Origin: Antedon mediterranea
Lineage: Eukaryota > Echinodermata > Crinoidea > Comatulida > Antedonidae
Assembly: GCF_964355755.1 (NCBI RefSeq)
Contig: NC_092675.1
Span: forward strand, 28,544,912 to 28,608,911
DNA: 64,000 nucleotides
Direction of reading: 5' to 3'
In this document: in pieces, positions 42,143-53,026 of the stretch
Layout: every line of letters starts with the position of its first letter
How positions within the stretch are numbered: position 1 is the first letter of the stretch
Notes under the pieces: generated by a model
The model's input: the letters and a program-made list of their open reading frames with translations, nothing else
Told to the model about the DNA's origin: nothing
The model's database searches: none
Translations under genes and position numbers: made by a program

Positions 42143-43643
42143 TTTGTTAGCCGAGCCTACTCAAGCGTGGGATGGACAAAACGTTTTAACATTTAAATTA
42201 GAAGGCGGGGTTGTTATTGGAAACTCGAAGATTGACAGTTATAGGCCTACGATCAAACAGCGGGCGAATATCATTTTACGACCTCCTCTACACCGGTGCC
42301 AAAAAAATGGTTAATAGGTAAAGGAATTTAAATTAATTTATCTACCGTGAGTAAAAGCAAACTAATTAAGCAACAGTCTAATATTGGACTTGAATACTTT
42401 GCGTCGAGTATAAGTACAGTTTATACTGACGTATAACAATATTATTGTATACTTAAAATTAATTCCGATTCAGAAAAACGGCCCTATATGCCTACCAATT
42501 TTGGTAATAAATATTAAAGATGGTTGAAGACTTATATCGATACCGATAATATTGATTAACAAAATGACAACACTATTTACGATAACATCTGATAAGTTGA
42601 GTAGTAATGAAATGATTTTAGTTAATACATTTATTTTAATATAATAGTTAGTATAGGCCTATTTATTCTTATGGGAATTGCGTCGTCTATATAGGCCTAC
42701 CAAGTTTATTTGATAGGAATACTAAATTGCTAATAGGCCTAACTCAAGGGAACAAAACTATGATATATCTCTTAAGACAATTAGAGACAATTAATATAAT
42801 ATTAATTGTCTCTAATTGGAATAATAGAGATATCTTTATTGAAAAGATATCTTGGTTATAAACAGGGATATATCTATTGGAATCTAAGATCTATATTGTA
42901 AACTAACTACATCTATTAAAAACTAAGATATTTTAGTTGCCTAAACTAAATAAATGACAGTTTGGTACGCCATAGATTATGATATTGCAAATTGTCGTTA
43001 AAAAGTTAAATTTAATTTCAAATTTACGTTTAACTATTAATTTTACTCTCGGTTGCATATTATTATATATTTACACCCTCGAAAGATATAATTCAACTTT
43101 GACCAAATAGTTATATGGGTGTTCACACAACTGACATATGGCGCCTCTCAAGTATCCATTCCCATGGCAGTGTATATAACCTTTCCACCTTCTCCACCTT
43201 CTCCATGGTTGATTTTAATTATCATACATTGCTAAGTGCAAATAATTGTTTATAGGTTTACATTGTTCTTTGTACTTTTAATGTACGTATTCAGTCTTTG
43301 GCTGGCTTGATAAGATTGATGTTAAATAAAAATGCATTTATTGAGAGAGTATCGTAATTTCGGGCAGAATGGTTTTCGGTCTGGAAAGGTCATTATTACA
43401 CTGTCTGGGGTGTTGATATTTATACATCGAATGTTTTATGGGCAATCAGTCCTGAACCTAGCCAACGTAGGCTACCTGGCCTACTTACTACTGTAGGTTA
43501 AAGGTTATTAGGTTTCGCAGGGTGGATGACTGTTATAATAAAACTAACGTGAGCAATCTTTTGTAGTCAGTTCTTTAAATGTTTTTTTTTTCAAATAACG
43601 GACAGCTTTCAGCATCATTATTTCTGCAATGATTATTATTATC

Positions 43644-43994
43644 TTAAAGATATATTGTCCCCTGAAAAAAATGTTTTTTTAAATCTTTTTGTTGAATATG
43701 TTATTTTAATGTCACATAATAGTTATTCACTTTCACAAAAAATTGGGTCTGATAAAAAATGATTTACCTGAAAAAACTGTAATTTAAAGCAAAAATGGTC
43801 AAATTGTCTGGAAGCCAATGAGTTTTTGGGTAATTTAACTGTTTATTTTGTCTTTTTATAGGTGAAATAATTTTTTCCCCGTTCTTTTTTCTTATGGAAG
43901 TGAACAACTTCATTAAAACTGCATAATGGCCTTTTCAAAGTCCGATTTTAAAAATCTTTATTTTTCATGATTTTGGGAGACAATACATCTTTAA
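43644..43994. mobile_element. MITE family 2, full copy
   Basis: TTAAAGATATATTGTCCCC at left and GGGAGACAATACATCTTTAA at right are inverted; 350 bp, AT-rich, non-coding. Related copies at 5565-5780 and 28690-28877. Confidence 0.7.
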
Positions 43995-44451
43995 TTTTAA
44001 AATAAAGTATATACATTTTATAAGATTAATAAATAATATTTTAAACGACAAAATATTAAATAGCCCCATTACTACAATTTACTTAAGTAATAAGCAGGGC
44101 TCTAATGAAAACCATTTTTCGATTTTTTAATATAGAATACATTATAATAATAATTATTACTGACGACGTAGATATTAAATTGTCAAAGTATGAATACTGA
44201 TCATATCTGATATTTTCAGGGGTCCCTGATATTATAAAATAGATTAATATGATAGCAATAGAGACGGAGGCATGCTCAACCATAATAACTGAACCAATAA
44301 CAAATGTCAAAGATTCGCGCGCTGTCAGCTTCACCCTGTCTTGCCTTTTTCAAACTCCGCCTTCTAATTTAAATGTTAAAACCGAGCCTACTCAAGCGTG
44401 GGACAAAATGTTTTAAAAAACGTTTTGTCCCACGCTTGAGTAGGCTAGGCT

Positions 44452-44950
44452 AACAAAATTAATTTTGTCGCAACAAAATTCATTTTGTCTACACGGAATG
44501 AATTTTGTCTACACAGAATAAATGTTGTCTACACAGAATACATTTTGTCGCCACAAAATGAATTTTGTCGTTACAGAATGAATTTTGTCTACACAGAATG
44601 AATTTTGTCCACACAGAATTAATTTTGTCTACACAAAATGAATTTTGTCGTTACAGAATGAATTTTGTCGCCACAAAATGAATTTTGTCGTTACAGAATG
44701 AATTTTGTCTACACAGAATTAATTTTGTCAACACAGAATTAATTTTGTCTACACAGAATTAATTTTGTCTACACAGAATGAATTTTGTTTACACAGAATT
44801 AATTTTGTAGAGAGAAAATGAATTTTGTCCACACAGAATAAATTTTGTCAACACAAAATGAATTTTGTCAATACAAAATGAATTTTGTGTTGACAAAATG
44901 AATTTTGTATTGACAAATTAATTATGTGTAGACAAAATTGTAATATTTCG
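44452..44950. repeat. Right arm array of 20-bp units
   Basis: Inverted counterpart of the left array: TACACAGAATGAATTTTGTC and TCGTTACAGAATGAATTTTG units. The variant order (ring of GTT-ACAG and GCC-ACAA units) mirrors that of the left arm. Confidence 0.85.
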
Positions 44951-44988
44951 ACAAAATTAGCAATGTCCCAAACGGCGCTCCGTATTAC

Positions 44989-46463
44989 GGGACCTCTAAT
45001 TCATAGGTCCATGCAATAAGTATCACATTTTTCGGGTGGCCGCTTACGGGAGGTCATTTATCATACAAAAAATCTCATTTTTAGTATAAAAAGGTGCCCG
45101 CAGCTGCTTACGGGAGGTGGCCGCTTACGGTAGGTTCCAAATGCACTAATTAGATAGGAAGAACAAACAGGCTTTTCAAAGTTTGTTCGTTAAGGGAGGT
45201 GGCCGCTTATATTACGGGAGGTGCCCGCTGTAAATAAAATATGGGGTTTTCATGAATGAAAATAATCACAGAAGAAAGTCCTTACGAATATGACCTTGTG
45301 AAATGGTAATTTGAAAATGCTAATAAGGCATGTTTGTTAATAATCTACAAATTTAAATTTGTATAAGATAAGTATGAAAAATCTAAAGAATATCTCAATT
45401 TTAGTTACCATAGTAACTGTTGCTATGCATTACTAAGGGAAATTAAATAATTATCAGATAATTATTAATTAATAATTACTACTTTGTGGTTATTGTCGGG
45501 GTAAGGGGGGGGGGTTGTAGTCGGAAGTGGTGGTGGATGGGCATGTGGGATCTGTTTAGGTTAGCAAATAAAAGAAGTAAAAAAATGAAAGAGGAGCTTC
45601 AAAATAAGAGAGGCGTAATCTGTTGCAAAGGTTAAAATTCACAACGATATGATAATTTATTCAAATTTCCAGAGGATATAACCTATAAAATGATATTAAA
45701 ACTGGGAATTACAGAATCTATAATTTAAAATATTGGTTTTTTTTCTCACAACACAACTAGAACTATATAAAACATTAAGAATTTTTCTGACCAATGAGTT
45801 TCAAATCAGATAATCAAAGAAAATAAAATGTTTTTACTAATATACCATGTTTTTTTAAAATAAAAATGCCTATGTTTCTCGCAACACTTTTATGTGTTAT
45901 AAATAAACGTATATCAAATCTATCAAAATAGTATTTTTTAAAGAAAATCGGCATGTCTTCAACATATGAGGCTGTACTGGAGCTGTTCAACCGGGTTTCA
46001 GCTATTAAAAACAATTATCGTAGGAGGAGATTGGAAAATGCGAAGCATCCTCGTATTATTGTGTGCGGATATTTTTAGTCGCGTGGAAGCGACTCTATAG
46101 TTCACTATGTCGGTCGGTTCCTTATGGCCAGGAATCAATGTGGTTATGTTTTCACGGTGCGCAATAAAAAATTACGCGGTCTACGCACGATTTAACGAAA
46201 TCACGTTTGTAATCATATCTTCACAACCATGAATCACAATTAAATAAAATTTGGTACTCATAAATTTCAGGGCATAAATCATCATATGGCAATACAATTA
46301 CGTGCGTAGCGCATGTAACGCATGAGTAAGCGCGCTTAAAATTTTCAAAATTTATTTTCGATGAAATAAGAGTACGTTTCAGGCAATTTTAAGCGTTTAC
46401 AAAATTGCCATGAGTGCGCATATTTTTGCGCGCGCACTGCGCGTTAAATGTTTTGCGCACTCT
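44989..46463. other. Intergenic, repeat-rich
   Basis: 45030-45230 repeats GGTGGCCGCTTACGGGAGGT-like units four to five times; 45500-45515 is a G-run. No exon continuing the EGF gene could be supported here. Confidence 0.5.
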
Positions 46464-46866
46464 TTTTGCCCGATTTCTGTTTTCTTGAGTTACTTTTCAA
46501 CTCGAAATTACGTTATACGAGCACGTCAAAAGTGACAGGCTACGCACGTGTAAATTAAAAAAATATAAATGTTTTTAAACATTTCAACATTTTTAAACAT
46601 GTTCAGTAATTTCGGTCAGTATAGTTCACTATGTCGGTCGGTCGGTCTGTCCGATTTGCCCGATTTCTGTTTTCTTGAGTTACTTTTCAACTCGAAATTA
46701 CGTTATACGAGCACGTCAAAAGTGACAGGCTACGCACGTGTAAATTAAAAAAATATAAATGTTTTTAAACATTTCAACATTTTTAAACATGTTCAGTAAT
46801 TTCGGTCAGTATAGTTCACTATGTCGGTCGGTCGGTCTGTCGGTCTGTCGGTCTGTCTGTCGGTCC
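46464..46866. repeat. Tandem duplication of about 191 bp ending in a GTCGGTC array
   Basis: 46464-46650 and 46656-46842 are almost identical (TTGCCCGATTTCTGTTTTCT ... TATAGTTCACTATGTCGGTC). The second copy runs into a longer (GTCGGTCT)n array. The short ORF crossing it is not coding. Confidence 0.85.
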
Positions 46867-47154
46867 GGTATCACTATGCATTGTAGCACGCGACTTAATG
46901 GCTGTTGGCCTTGTTCAAGATGGATATCCATTAGACAGTGTATACAACGATCGAAAAACACCCCTATTTGGGGCAAATCGTTGAACCTAAATTCGTTTTA
47001 ATCTTCAATAACTAATTATCTAACTCAATTTAATTAGTAAACAGAGTTACATAAGGTGGTTAAAATCAGTACCGAAAGTATGAACCAACTTTATATACCA
47101 TCGAGTAAAAATTCTAGAATTTTTCCCTTACGTAGATTTATATATAGATTATGA

Positions 47155-47425
47155 GGGCGTGTGTCGTAGTGTGTTGAACATTGATTACTGATCGTGAGAT
47201 CGTGATTCTAATCCAACTTTCTCCGCATTGCTTTTATCCTAAGCAAGACCTTACTTGCATATGCCTCTCTCTACCCAGGTTTATAATGGGTACTCAGTAC
47301 TTAAATGGAAGTAATGGAAGTGTATGTCTATACGTGTTTGATCCCAAAAATGACCGGGGTAATGCTGCTGCAGCGCATTGAGAGCTTGCTTATATGCGCC
47401 ATATAAGAATTGTTATATATTGTGC
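47155..47425 (+). mobile_element. tRNA-derived SINE family 3
   Basis: A tRNA-like head (B-box form GTGATTCTAATCC) is followed by a body CAAGACCTTACTTGCATATG, CTCTCTCTACCCAGG, GGGTACTCAGTAC and AGCGCATTGAGAGCTTGC, ending ATATGCGCCATATAAG. This body form (CTCTCCACCCAGG...GGGTACC...TATATAAG) is widespread in marine invertebrate SINEs (recalled, not searched). Confidence 0.65.
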
Positions 47426-47439
47426 TCTGGGAATGAATG

Positions 47440-47555
47440 ATTAGACTAAGTATTTCACTGAGAAATCAGACCATGTGCTAATGTTCAGCCATCTTGTAGA
47501 ACTCCTTTATTAGTCTCCAATCCAGTCGTTAAATTGCTAATATGAATATATTACA
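47440..47555 (-). repeat. Possible 3' LTR start of Gypsy A
   Basis: On the minus strand a purine tract AAAAGAAGGAAG is followed by TAA and then TGTAATATATTC, the expected polypurine tract and LTR start. AATAAAGGAGTTC follows within 60 bases. The distal end is obscured by the SINE at 47155-47425 and I found no matching 5' LTR near 60.7-61.3 kb. Confidence 0.4.
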
Positions 47556-47764
47556 TTACTTCCTTCTTTTAAAATTGAGTCAAGTGATACAGGTATTGGT
47601 TTTGTAAAATACAGTATTAATTATAGTATGGCTATCTAACATAACATTCTAAAACTAAGTAACAATAAACATAGGCCCTGATGCATATAACAAAAACAAT
47701 ATCTTCTAGATTTAAATTAACTATATAATGATTACATCTTATTTCCCTTTTCCTTTCTCTCTCT

Positions 47765-48199
47765 TTACATCAGATGTGGTATCCAACATCATGTGATTAG
47801 GATGTATTATTTTAACTAATCGTCCTATTTTAACTTCATACTTTCTTGGACCTAATACCTTTATTACTATGCCATTTAGCCATTTGTCTTGTCCTTTACC
47901 TTATGTTCTCATGTTTTTCACTTTTACTTTGTCTGACACTGAAAAGATTCTTTCTGATTGTGTTTTAGGATCTTTATGTAGTTTTTGGCTATATTGTTTA
48001 CATTCTATTCGTTCTGCTAAACTAGGATTTACTAATGACAGTCTTGTTCTTAAATTTCTTTTCAGAAATAATTCAGATGGTGTACACTTAGTAGTTGTAT
48101 GAGGTGTCATTCTGTATCTGAATAAAAAGTTAGCTAGTCTAACTTTGATATTATCCTTTTTGCCTTCAATCACTTGTTTTGTTAACGCCTCTTTAATGA
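47765..48199 (-). pseudogene. Gypsy A integrase C-terminal part, separated by the hAT insertion
   Basis: The minus frame from 48199 encodes the C-terminal part of a Ty3/Gypsy integrase (IKEALTKQV, LANFLFRYRMTPHTTT, CTPSELFLKR), a stop at 47901-47903, then in the same frame WLNGIVIKVLGPRKYEVK, a GPY/F-like module. It is the natural continuation of the integrase core at 57829-58220: the coding phase is kept if the interval 48208-57828 is skipped. Besides the insertion it therefore carries one nonsense codon. Confidence 0.8.
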
Positions 48200-48410
48200 C
48201 ACTAACCCAGTGGTCGCGCCAAGGGGGGGGGGGGGGGCGGTGGCTTACGCACCTGCCTTTCTTGTATTTTGACTCCAAATTTGTTGACTAACTTTATCCT
48301 AAATACCAAACTTTAAAATTAGGACTTATAAGTACTTTCAGAAGGAGAACCACATAATAACAAATAAATAAATCCTTTAAATTTATGATTTTACAGACGT
48401 TTCTTTGTAT

Positions 48411-48755
48411 ACTGTAATGTAACTCCTCGAGCTCCCCATGCTCAATGTTTTTGTTTCTATGGAGCGCCAAAAGAGCAACAATAATAGTACAAGTATAAAA
48501 ACAGAAAGAAAACGAAACAAAAAAACTTATCATGATTTTTAAGTTAAAATTTATTTGCCAGTATTTATTTCTTCGTACTTGCATGATTATACTATTATCA
48601 TTACAATTTTAATTTTACATTGTTCCATCCACACTGTAGATGGACTCCAACAGAGTTTTCAGCCCTCTATGTAATTTTTGCTCTTTTGACGTTCCATAGA
48701 AACAAAAACATTGAGCATGGGGAGCTCGAGGAGTTACATTACAGTATACTGCTAA
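48411..48755. repeat. Internal inverted repeat of the hAT-type element
   Basis: GTAATGTAACTCCTCGAGCT ... ATGCTCAATGTTTTTGTTTC at 48411-48465 is inverted at 48697-48755, with GCGCCAAAAGAGCAA / TTGCTCTTTTGACG outside. About 190 bases separate the arms. Confidence 0.75.
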
Positions 48756-49009
48756 TAGTGTACTGTAGGCTAGTCATTTTGTGTGCGAGAATCATCAATT
48801 TAAAAATGTATGTGTTACTTTTTATGTGATTCCTTTTCATGAAAGTGCCAATTCTAAGGTGTGGTATTCAGAATAAATGTTGGGAGTTAAAATACAAGGC
48901 AGGTGCGAAAGATGAATATTTGTAATCTCAGGTCTTGGGTCTTAGCTTTCGTGATCTTAGGTCTTAGGGGGTCCTAGCTTTCGTGGTCTTAGGTTTCGTG
49001 ACACCCCAT

Positions 49010-49475
49010 TAGCTAGGTACGCACTTGTCTGGCGGTATCCCTTTGTACGAATCGTTCAACGTTGGGTCGAGACGCGTGATATCAAGTTCCATACAGGGAC
49101 CAAAATGTGTAATGTAGTTATTTTCCAGGCGAAGTTTACCGACGGTTACCGAAGGGAACACGGGTACTTTTTGTCGGGGAATATAATATACAGTAAAAAG
49201 CGTTCGCGTTCACTTCGTAGCTAGCTTCAGCGCCTAGAAAACCGCGACGTTTCATTGACCGTGAGAGTACGTCAGAGTGATATTATGCACTTTATATGCA
49301 TTCATTATTGCCAGCGACCTAACTTACTACTAAACAATAGCTAGGTTCGCACTTGTCTGGCGGTATCCCTTTGTACGAATCGTTCAACGTTGGGTCGAGA
49401 CGCGTGATATCATGTTCCATCCAGGGACCAAAATGTGTACTGTAGTTATTTTCCAGGCGAAGTTTACTGACGGTT
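49010..49475. repeat. Direct repeat inside the hAT-type element
   Basis: 49012-49160 and 49340-49478 share AGCTAGGTWCGCACTTGTCT, GGTATCCCTTTGTACGAATC, CAACGTTGGGTCGAGACGCG and CCAGGCGAAGTTTACYGACG. Not coding. Confidence 0.75.
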
Positions 49476-49540
49476 ACGTCGTGTACTGCGTCGACGTACG
49501 CTACACTACAGCAAAAACGAATTATGTTAATTGTTCGTAT

Positions 49541-50037
49541 TGTAACGGATTCTTCACTTGTTGTAGGTTGTTCGTCTGTCGGTCAGGCCGTCAGAGTCGC
49601 TATACGGAACGAGGAAAATAAAACTACATACACACATAAATTGGAGTCTTTCATTTATTTCTTCAAACCTGTCAGGCAACCTTCCACCATAAATCAAGAA
49701 ACAAATAAGTAGAGTAAACGGTCCCACCGGGTATCGGTAATTAATTAGGCCTGCCCCCTACTGGGCGTCTCGGAACACAGCCGAGCTCCACTATAATCCA
49801 CAATTATAGAATTACTACAGGTCCTACCTTCCACCGTACCGATCTCCCAAATATCTTCTATTAACTTTAAAAACACGTCTACCTCACTTGAAACCCGAGC
49901 TAAGACTAACTACATTGGGCGAATCATGGCCATCACATGGCCGTTCCCCATCTATTTCCACCAGCCAATCGGCTTCCATACAGAAGTAGGCCCGGTCGAT
50001 TATCAAAATGGGGTGGCACCACACCTAATTCATTACA
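49541..50037 (-). repeat. Gypsy B 3' LTR
   Basis: Plus-strand ends TGTAACGG and CATTACA. Differs from the other LTR by C/A near 49592, a 1-base indel near 49627 and T/C near 49860. It is preceded on the coding strand by the polypurine tract at 50038-50050. Confidence 0.93.
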
Positions 50038-50333
50038 CTGCCCCCCTCTCAGACGTATCGGTCCCTCGATACTCCAATTCCATAAGACAACTCCATATAA
50101 ATATCTATTTTTAACAACAACTTTACAAAAATACAACATAAGTGGTATAAAAGTTAACAAACTAAAATCAAATCATTCATACATCTTATCAATTTTAGAG
50201 TCATTATTATCATATAGTTCAATCAGTAAAAGTTATTCATTGTACAATTCCGAGAGTTCAATCAACAAACATCATACGCATCAATCTCATAAATAATCAG
50301 AGTTAAATTACTGCCTCATAACTTAAATAATCA

Positions 50334-50921
50334 TCATTCTTCAAGGGTGTATACTCGGGTCGTGATTACTTCTCTCCACTTCTCTCCCTTCCTATACTGG
50401 ATCTCTTGAACAGTCTCTCGGACACTCTGCACCTTCCCTTCTTTCAAAAGCTTAGTTAAATTAACGAGTGTGCGGGCGGTCCCCATAGGCTCCTCCACTG
50501 CCTCGGCCTCACTTCCACTACCCTCCTCACGACAACACACCGCATCATCCGCCCCCAACAACCTCAACAGATTTCGGGGCTTCCCGGACGGGACCGGAAT
50601 CGGCGCCTCCTCTGCTTTCGCCTCGGGTCTAAAGAGAGAATCAGATCCGGGTGTTGTGATGAGGGCATCTCCAGGCACCTCCGGTTCCTTCATCGGTTCA
50701 CTGGCCACGTCGCCCTTTCGGAAAACTCGCTCCGGCGTCCTCCTCTGGCGGTGGAACCTATCGAAGTGTCGGCGACGTGCGTCGGTGGAAGAAAACTTTG
50801 CAGTGCAATGTCGGCATCGAAACTCGTCTCGGTGTTCATTTTCCTTATGTCGTCTCAAGGTCCGGCCATCAATAAAACGAGCTGAGCAACGCTCACAACT
50901 AAATTTCTGGACATGCTTCAT
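50334..50921 (-). CDS. Gypsy B ORF3: protein with two C2H2 zinc fingers (195 aa)
   Basis: An intact frame lies between the end of pol (50984) and the 3' LTR, the place where env sits in errantivirus-like elements. Residues 9-24 and 36-56 form two C2H2 fingers: CERCSARF...RRHKENEH and CRHCTAKF...RRHFDRFH, both C-x2-C-x12-H-x4-H. A basic stretch (HRQRRTPERVFRKGD) follows, then an acidic, Pro/Glu-rich middle and a C-terminal segment with LVNLTKLLKEGK. No signal peptide or membrane segment is present, so it is not an envelope. It may bind the element's nucleic acid or a chromosomal target; this is inference. ATG at 50919-50921 is the first Met. How it is expressed (spliced or re-initiated RNA) is not visible. 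Confidence 0.8.
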   Translation of the reverse strand: MKHVQKFSCERCSARFIDGRTLRRHKENEHRDEFRCRHCTAKFSSTDARRRHFDRFHRQRRTPERVFRKGDVASEPMKEPEVPGDALITTPGSDSLFRPEAKAEEAPIPVPSGKPRNLLRLLGADDAVCCREEGSGSEAEAVEEPMGTARTLVNLTKLLKEGKVQSVRETVQEIQYRKGEKWREVITTRVYTLEE

Positions 50922-50983
50922 CTAAAATTTAAACAAAAAGAGAAAAATATATATAAACTAACTGAACATAAGGCATAACTTCT

Positions 50984-53026
50984 CTATACGTCATACCGGG
51001 CCGGTCGCCTCCGGGCCCTGGGAAATCTCCCGGTTCGTTGTGCTTCGGGTGATGGTTCCACGACGACTGGTGGTTCCATCACAGATAATGTAATTTGGTC
51101 TTCTGTCTCCTCCAGTGGCTCCATAACCTGCAGAGTGCTTGGAGCTTCAGCCTCCTCCGTTGGCCCCACGTCGTCCATCTGTGGTTCCTCGGTCCTCACA
51201 GGTGGTTGCGTCCAGCCCTCCATGGGTCTCCCTTCGTAAACCTTCAGTCGGTCCACGTGGACCACTTTACACTTCTTTCGGGGTCCCTCCTGTATCCGAA
51301 ATGTTACCTCCGACAATTTCTTCAGCACCATATAGGGTCCTTGCCACCGGCACTGTAGTTTTGGCGATTTGCCCACGGTTTTAGCAGAGTTGTATAGCCA
51401 TACAAATTGCCCTTCGGAAAGGTTCTGCTTGCTCGCCTTTTGGTCATAAGTTCTCTTCTGTCTCCTAGCACTCTGCCCAAGTCCAACTCGCGCCCGTTCG
51501 TGGGCTGCACGAAGTTTTGTGCGCAGTTTCTCGACGTAGTCAGTCTTTAGGTCAATATCCGTCGCTCCATCAGTGGGTAGCATCAGGTCCAGAGGAATCG
51601 TCACTTCTCGTCCTAACACCATCATGTTCGGTGTTTCCCCAGTAGATTCCTGTGGAGTGCATCTGTATGCAAACGTTGCAAATGGTACATGCTCATCCCA
51701 GTCTCTCTGATTTCGATGCGGATCCAGCATAATTGCCAACATGTGGACAAGAGTCCGGTTGAACCGTTCAACCATCCCATCGGACTTCGGGTTGTACGGT
51801 GTGGTTCGAGTCTTGTCAATTCCCAGAAGTTCGCACATCTCGGCGATTAAATCAGATTCGAAATTTCTTCCTTGATCGGTATGCACTTGCCGTGGGACCC
51901 CGTACCTCAGAACAAAGTTCTCTACAAGACAGCGAGCAATGGTCTCTGCCCTTTCATTTGGTATAGGGTACGCTTCCATCCATTTGGAAAAATAATCACC
52001 AACGACGAGTATGTACTTATTGCCTCGATCGGTCTCGGGGAAAGGTCCGGTGATGTCCATCGCAATCCTTTCCATCGGGCTACCAACAGCCTGTTGTTGG
52101 AGGGGTGCTCGTTTCTTCTTTGGCGGTGATTTTCTACGGGCACACGCGTCGCACTGTCGAATCCAGGTTCTGATCCAGCTGCGCATTTCCGGCCAGAAAT
52201 ATCGTCTCATCACTTTCGCAGTAGTTTTCGCAACCCCCAGGTGCCCGCTAGTTTGGCCCCCATGCAGTTCCGCTAGTGCTGCCTCTCTCATTTCGACTGG
52301 AAGAACCAACTTCCAGTTTATAGCACTCCCGTCATCGGACTCCCATCTCCGGTACAGAACTCTGTCCCGCAACTCCAGTAAGTCCCATAACTGCCAGTAT
52401 GTTTTGTCAGTCCGGCTCAATCCCGCCATCTCTTCCCACGTTGGCCGGGGTCTACCTTGTTCCTTGGTTTCCATGACCCATTGCATGTGTGTGTCCTCCA
52501 ACTGCGCTCTACGAACGTCTTCGAGATTGGCTCTTGGTTGTAACTGTACTAGTCGCACAGAGGCATTCGGTTTTAAGGTACACATCGTCAGATCCGTCTC
52601 GGTTTCTATGGGTGTCCATGCATCCATCTTCTTCTGTAGTCTGTCCGCCGCTTTGCCACATTGACCACACGGTTTCCTAGATAGCCCGTCGGCGTTTCCA
52701 TGTTTTAGTCCGGGTCGGTGGATCACTTCAAAATCATATTCCCCTATCGCTTGTAGCCATCTGGCAAGTTGTCCTTCCGGCTCCTTGAAATTTGTTAGCC
52801 AGCGCAATGACGCGTGGTCCGTCCGAATTAGAATGTGACGTCCATAGAGATACTGACGATGATGCTTTAAGTACACTACCACGGCCAGCAGCTCTCGTCT
52901 AGTAGCACAGTAATTTCGTTCAGATTTACTTAGCGTACGGCTTGCATAACTGATGACCCTTTCTTCCTGTCCCTGGATTTGCGATAGCACCCCACCAATT
53001 CCAACATCACTCGCATCAGTGTCCAA
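50984..53026 (-). CDS. Gypsy B pol, second part: RNase H and integrase (680 aa)
   Basis: Starts at the RNase H active-site block (LDTDASDVGIGGVLSQ region, with DHASLRWL and GNADGLSR), then integrase: zinc-binding H-H-C-C (GHLGVAKTTA...CDACARRK), catalytic D-D-E in MDITGPF, VHTDQGRNFES and DGMVERFNRTL, and a GPY/F module (RWQGPYMVLKKL). The C-terminal tail is acidic and Pro-rich. The frame differs by one from the RT part; the RNase H coding continues upstream of the first Met, so the true protein is one polyprotein split by a single-base frameshift near 53040. Confidence 0.92.
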   Translation of the reverse strand: MDTDASDVGIGGVLSQIQGQEERVISYASRTLSKSERNYCATRRELLAVVVYLKHHRQYLYGRHILIRTDHASLRWLTNFKEPEGQLARWLQAIGEYDFEVIHRPGLKHGNADGLSRKPCGQCGKAADRLQKKMDAWTPIETETDLTMCTLKPNASVRLVQLQPRANLEDVRRAQLEDTHMQWVMETKEQGRPRPTWEEMAGLSRTDKTYWQLWDLLELRDRVLYRRWESDDGSAINWKLVLPVEMREAALAELHGGQTSGHLGVAKTTAKVMRRYFWPEMRSWIRTWIRQCDACARRKSPPKKKRAPLQQQAVGSPMERIAMDITGPFPETDRGNKYILVVGDYFSKWMEAYPIPNERAETIARCLVENFVLRYGVPRQVHTDQGRNFESDLIAEMCELLGIDKTRTTPYNPKSDGMVERFNRTLVHMLAIMLDPHRNQRDWDEHVPFATFAYRCTPQESTGETPNMMVLGREVTIPLDLMLPTDGATDIDLKTDYVEKLRTKLRAAHERARVGLGQSARRQKRTYDQKASKQNLSEGQFVWLYNSAKTVGKSPKLQCRWQGPYMVLKKLSEVTFRIQEGPRKKCKVVHVDRLKVYEGRPMEGWTQPPVRTEEPQMDDVGPTEEAEAPSTLQVMEPLEETEDQITLSVMEPPVVVEPSPEAQRTGRFPRARRRPARYDV

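Larger units (their letters stand above)
41593..44988. mobile_element. 3.4-kb foldback element with 20-bp repeat arms
   Basis: Outer ends are inverted: left ATACGGGGCGCCGTATGGGA..., right complement ATACGGAGCGCCGTTTGGGA, each followed by CATTGCTAATTTTGTCG. Arms (41633-42142 and 44452-44950) consist of about 24 units each of a 20-mer of the form ACAAAATTMATTYTGTNNNG. Inside them are inverted GCCTACTCAAGCGTGGGA boxes and the segment TTAGAAGGCGGGGTT / its complement. The roughly 2.1-kb core holds a MITE (43644-43994) and no transposase. Confidence 0.8.

Noticed and set aside
41633-44950. CRISPR-like array (regular short repeats)
   Set aside because: Units are contiguous 20-mers without unique spacers, arranged as inverted arms in an animal genome; this is a foldback transposon.
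49412-49621. 69-codon plus-strand ORF crossing the hAT/LTR border
   Set aside because: It spans a transposon junction and a duplicated segment, so it cannot be an ancestral gene.
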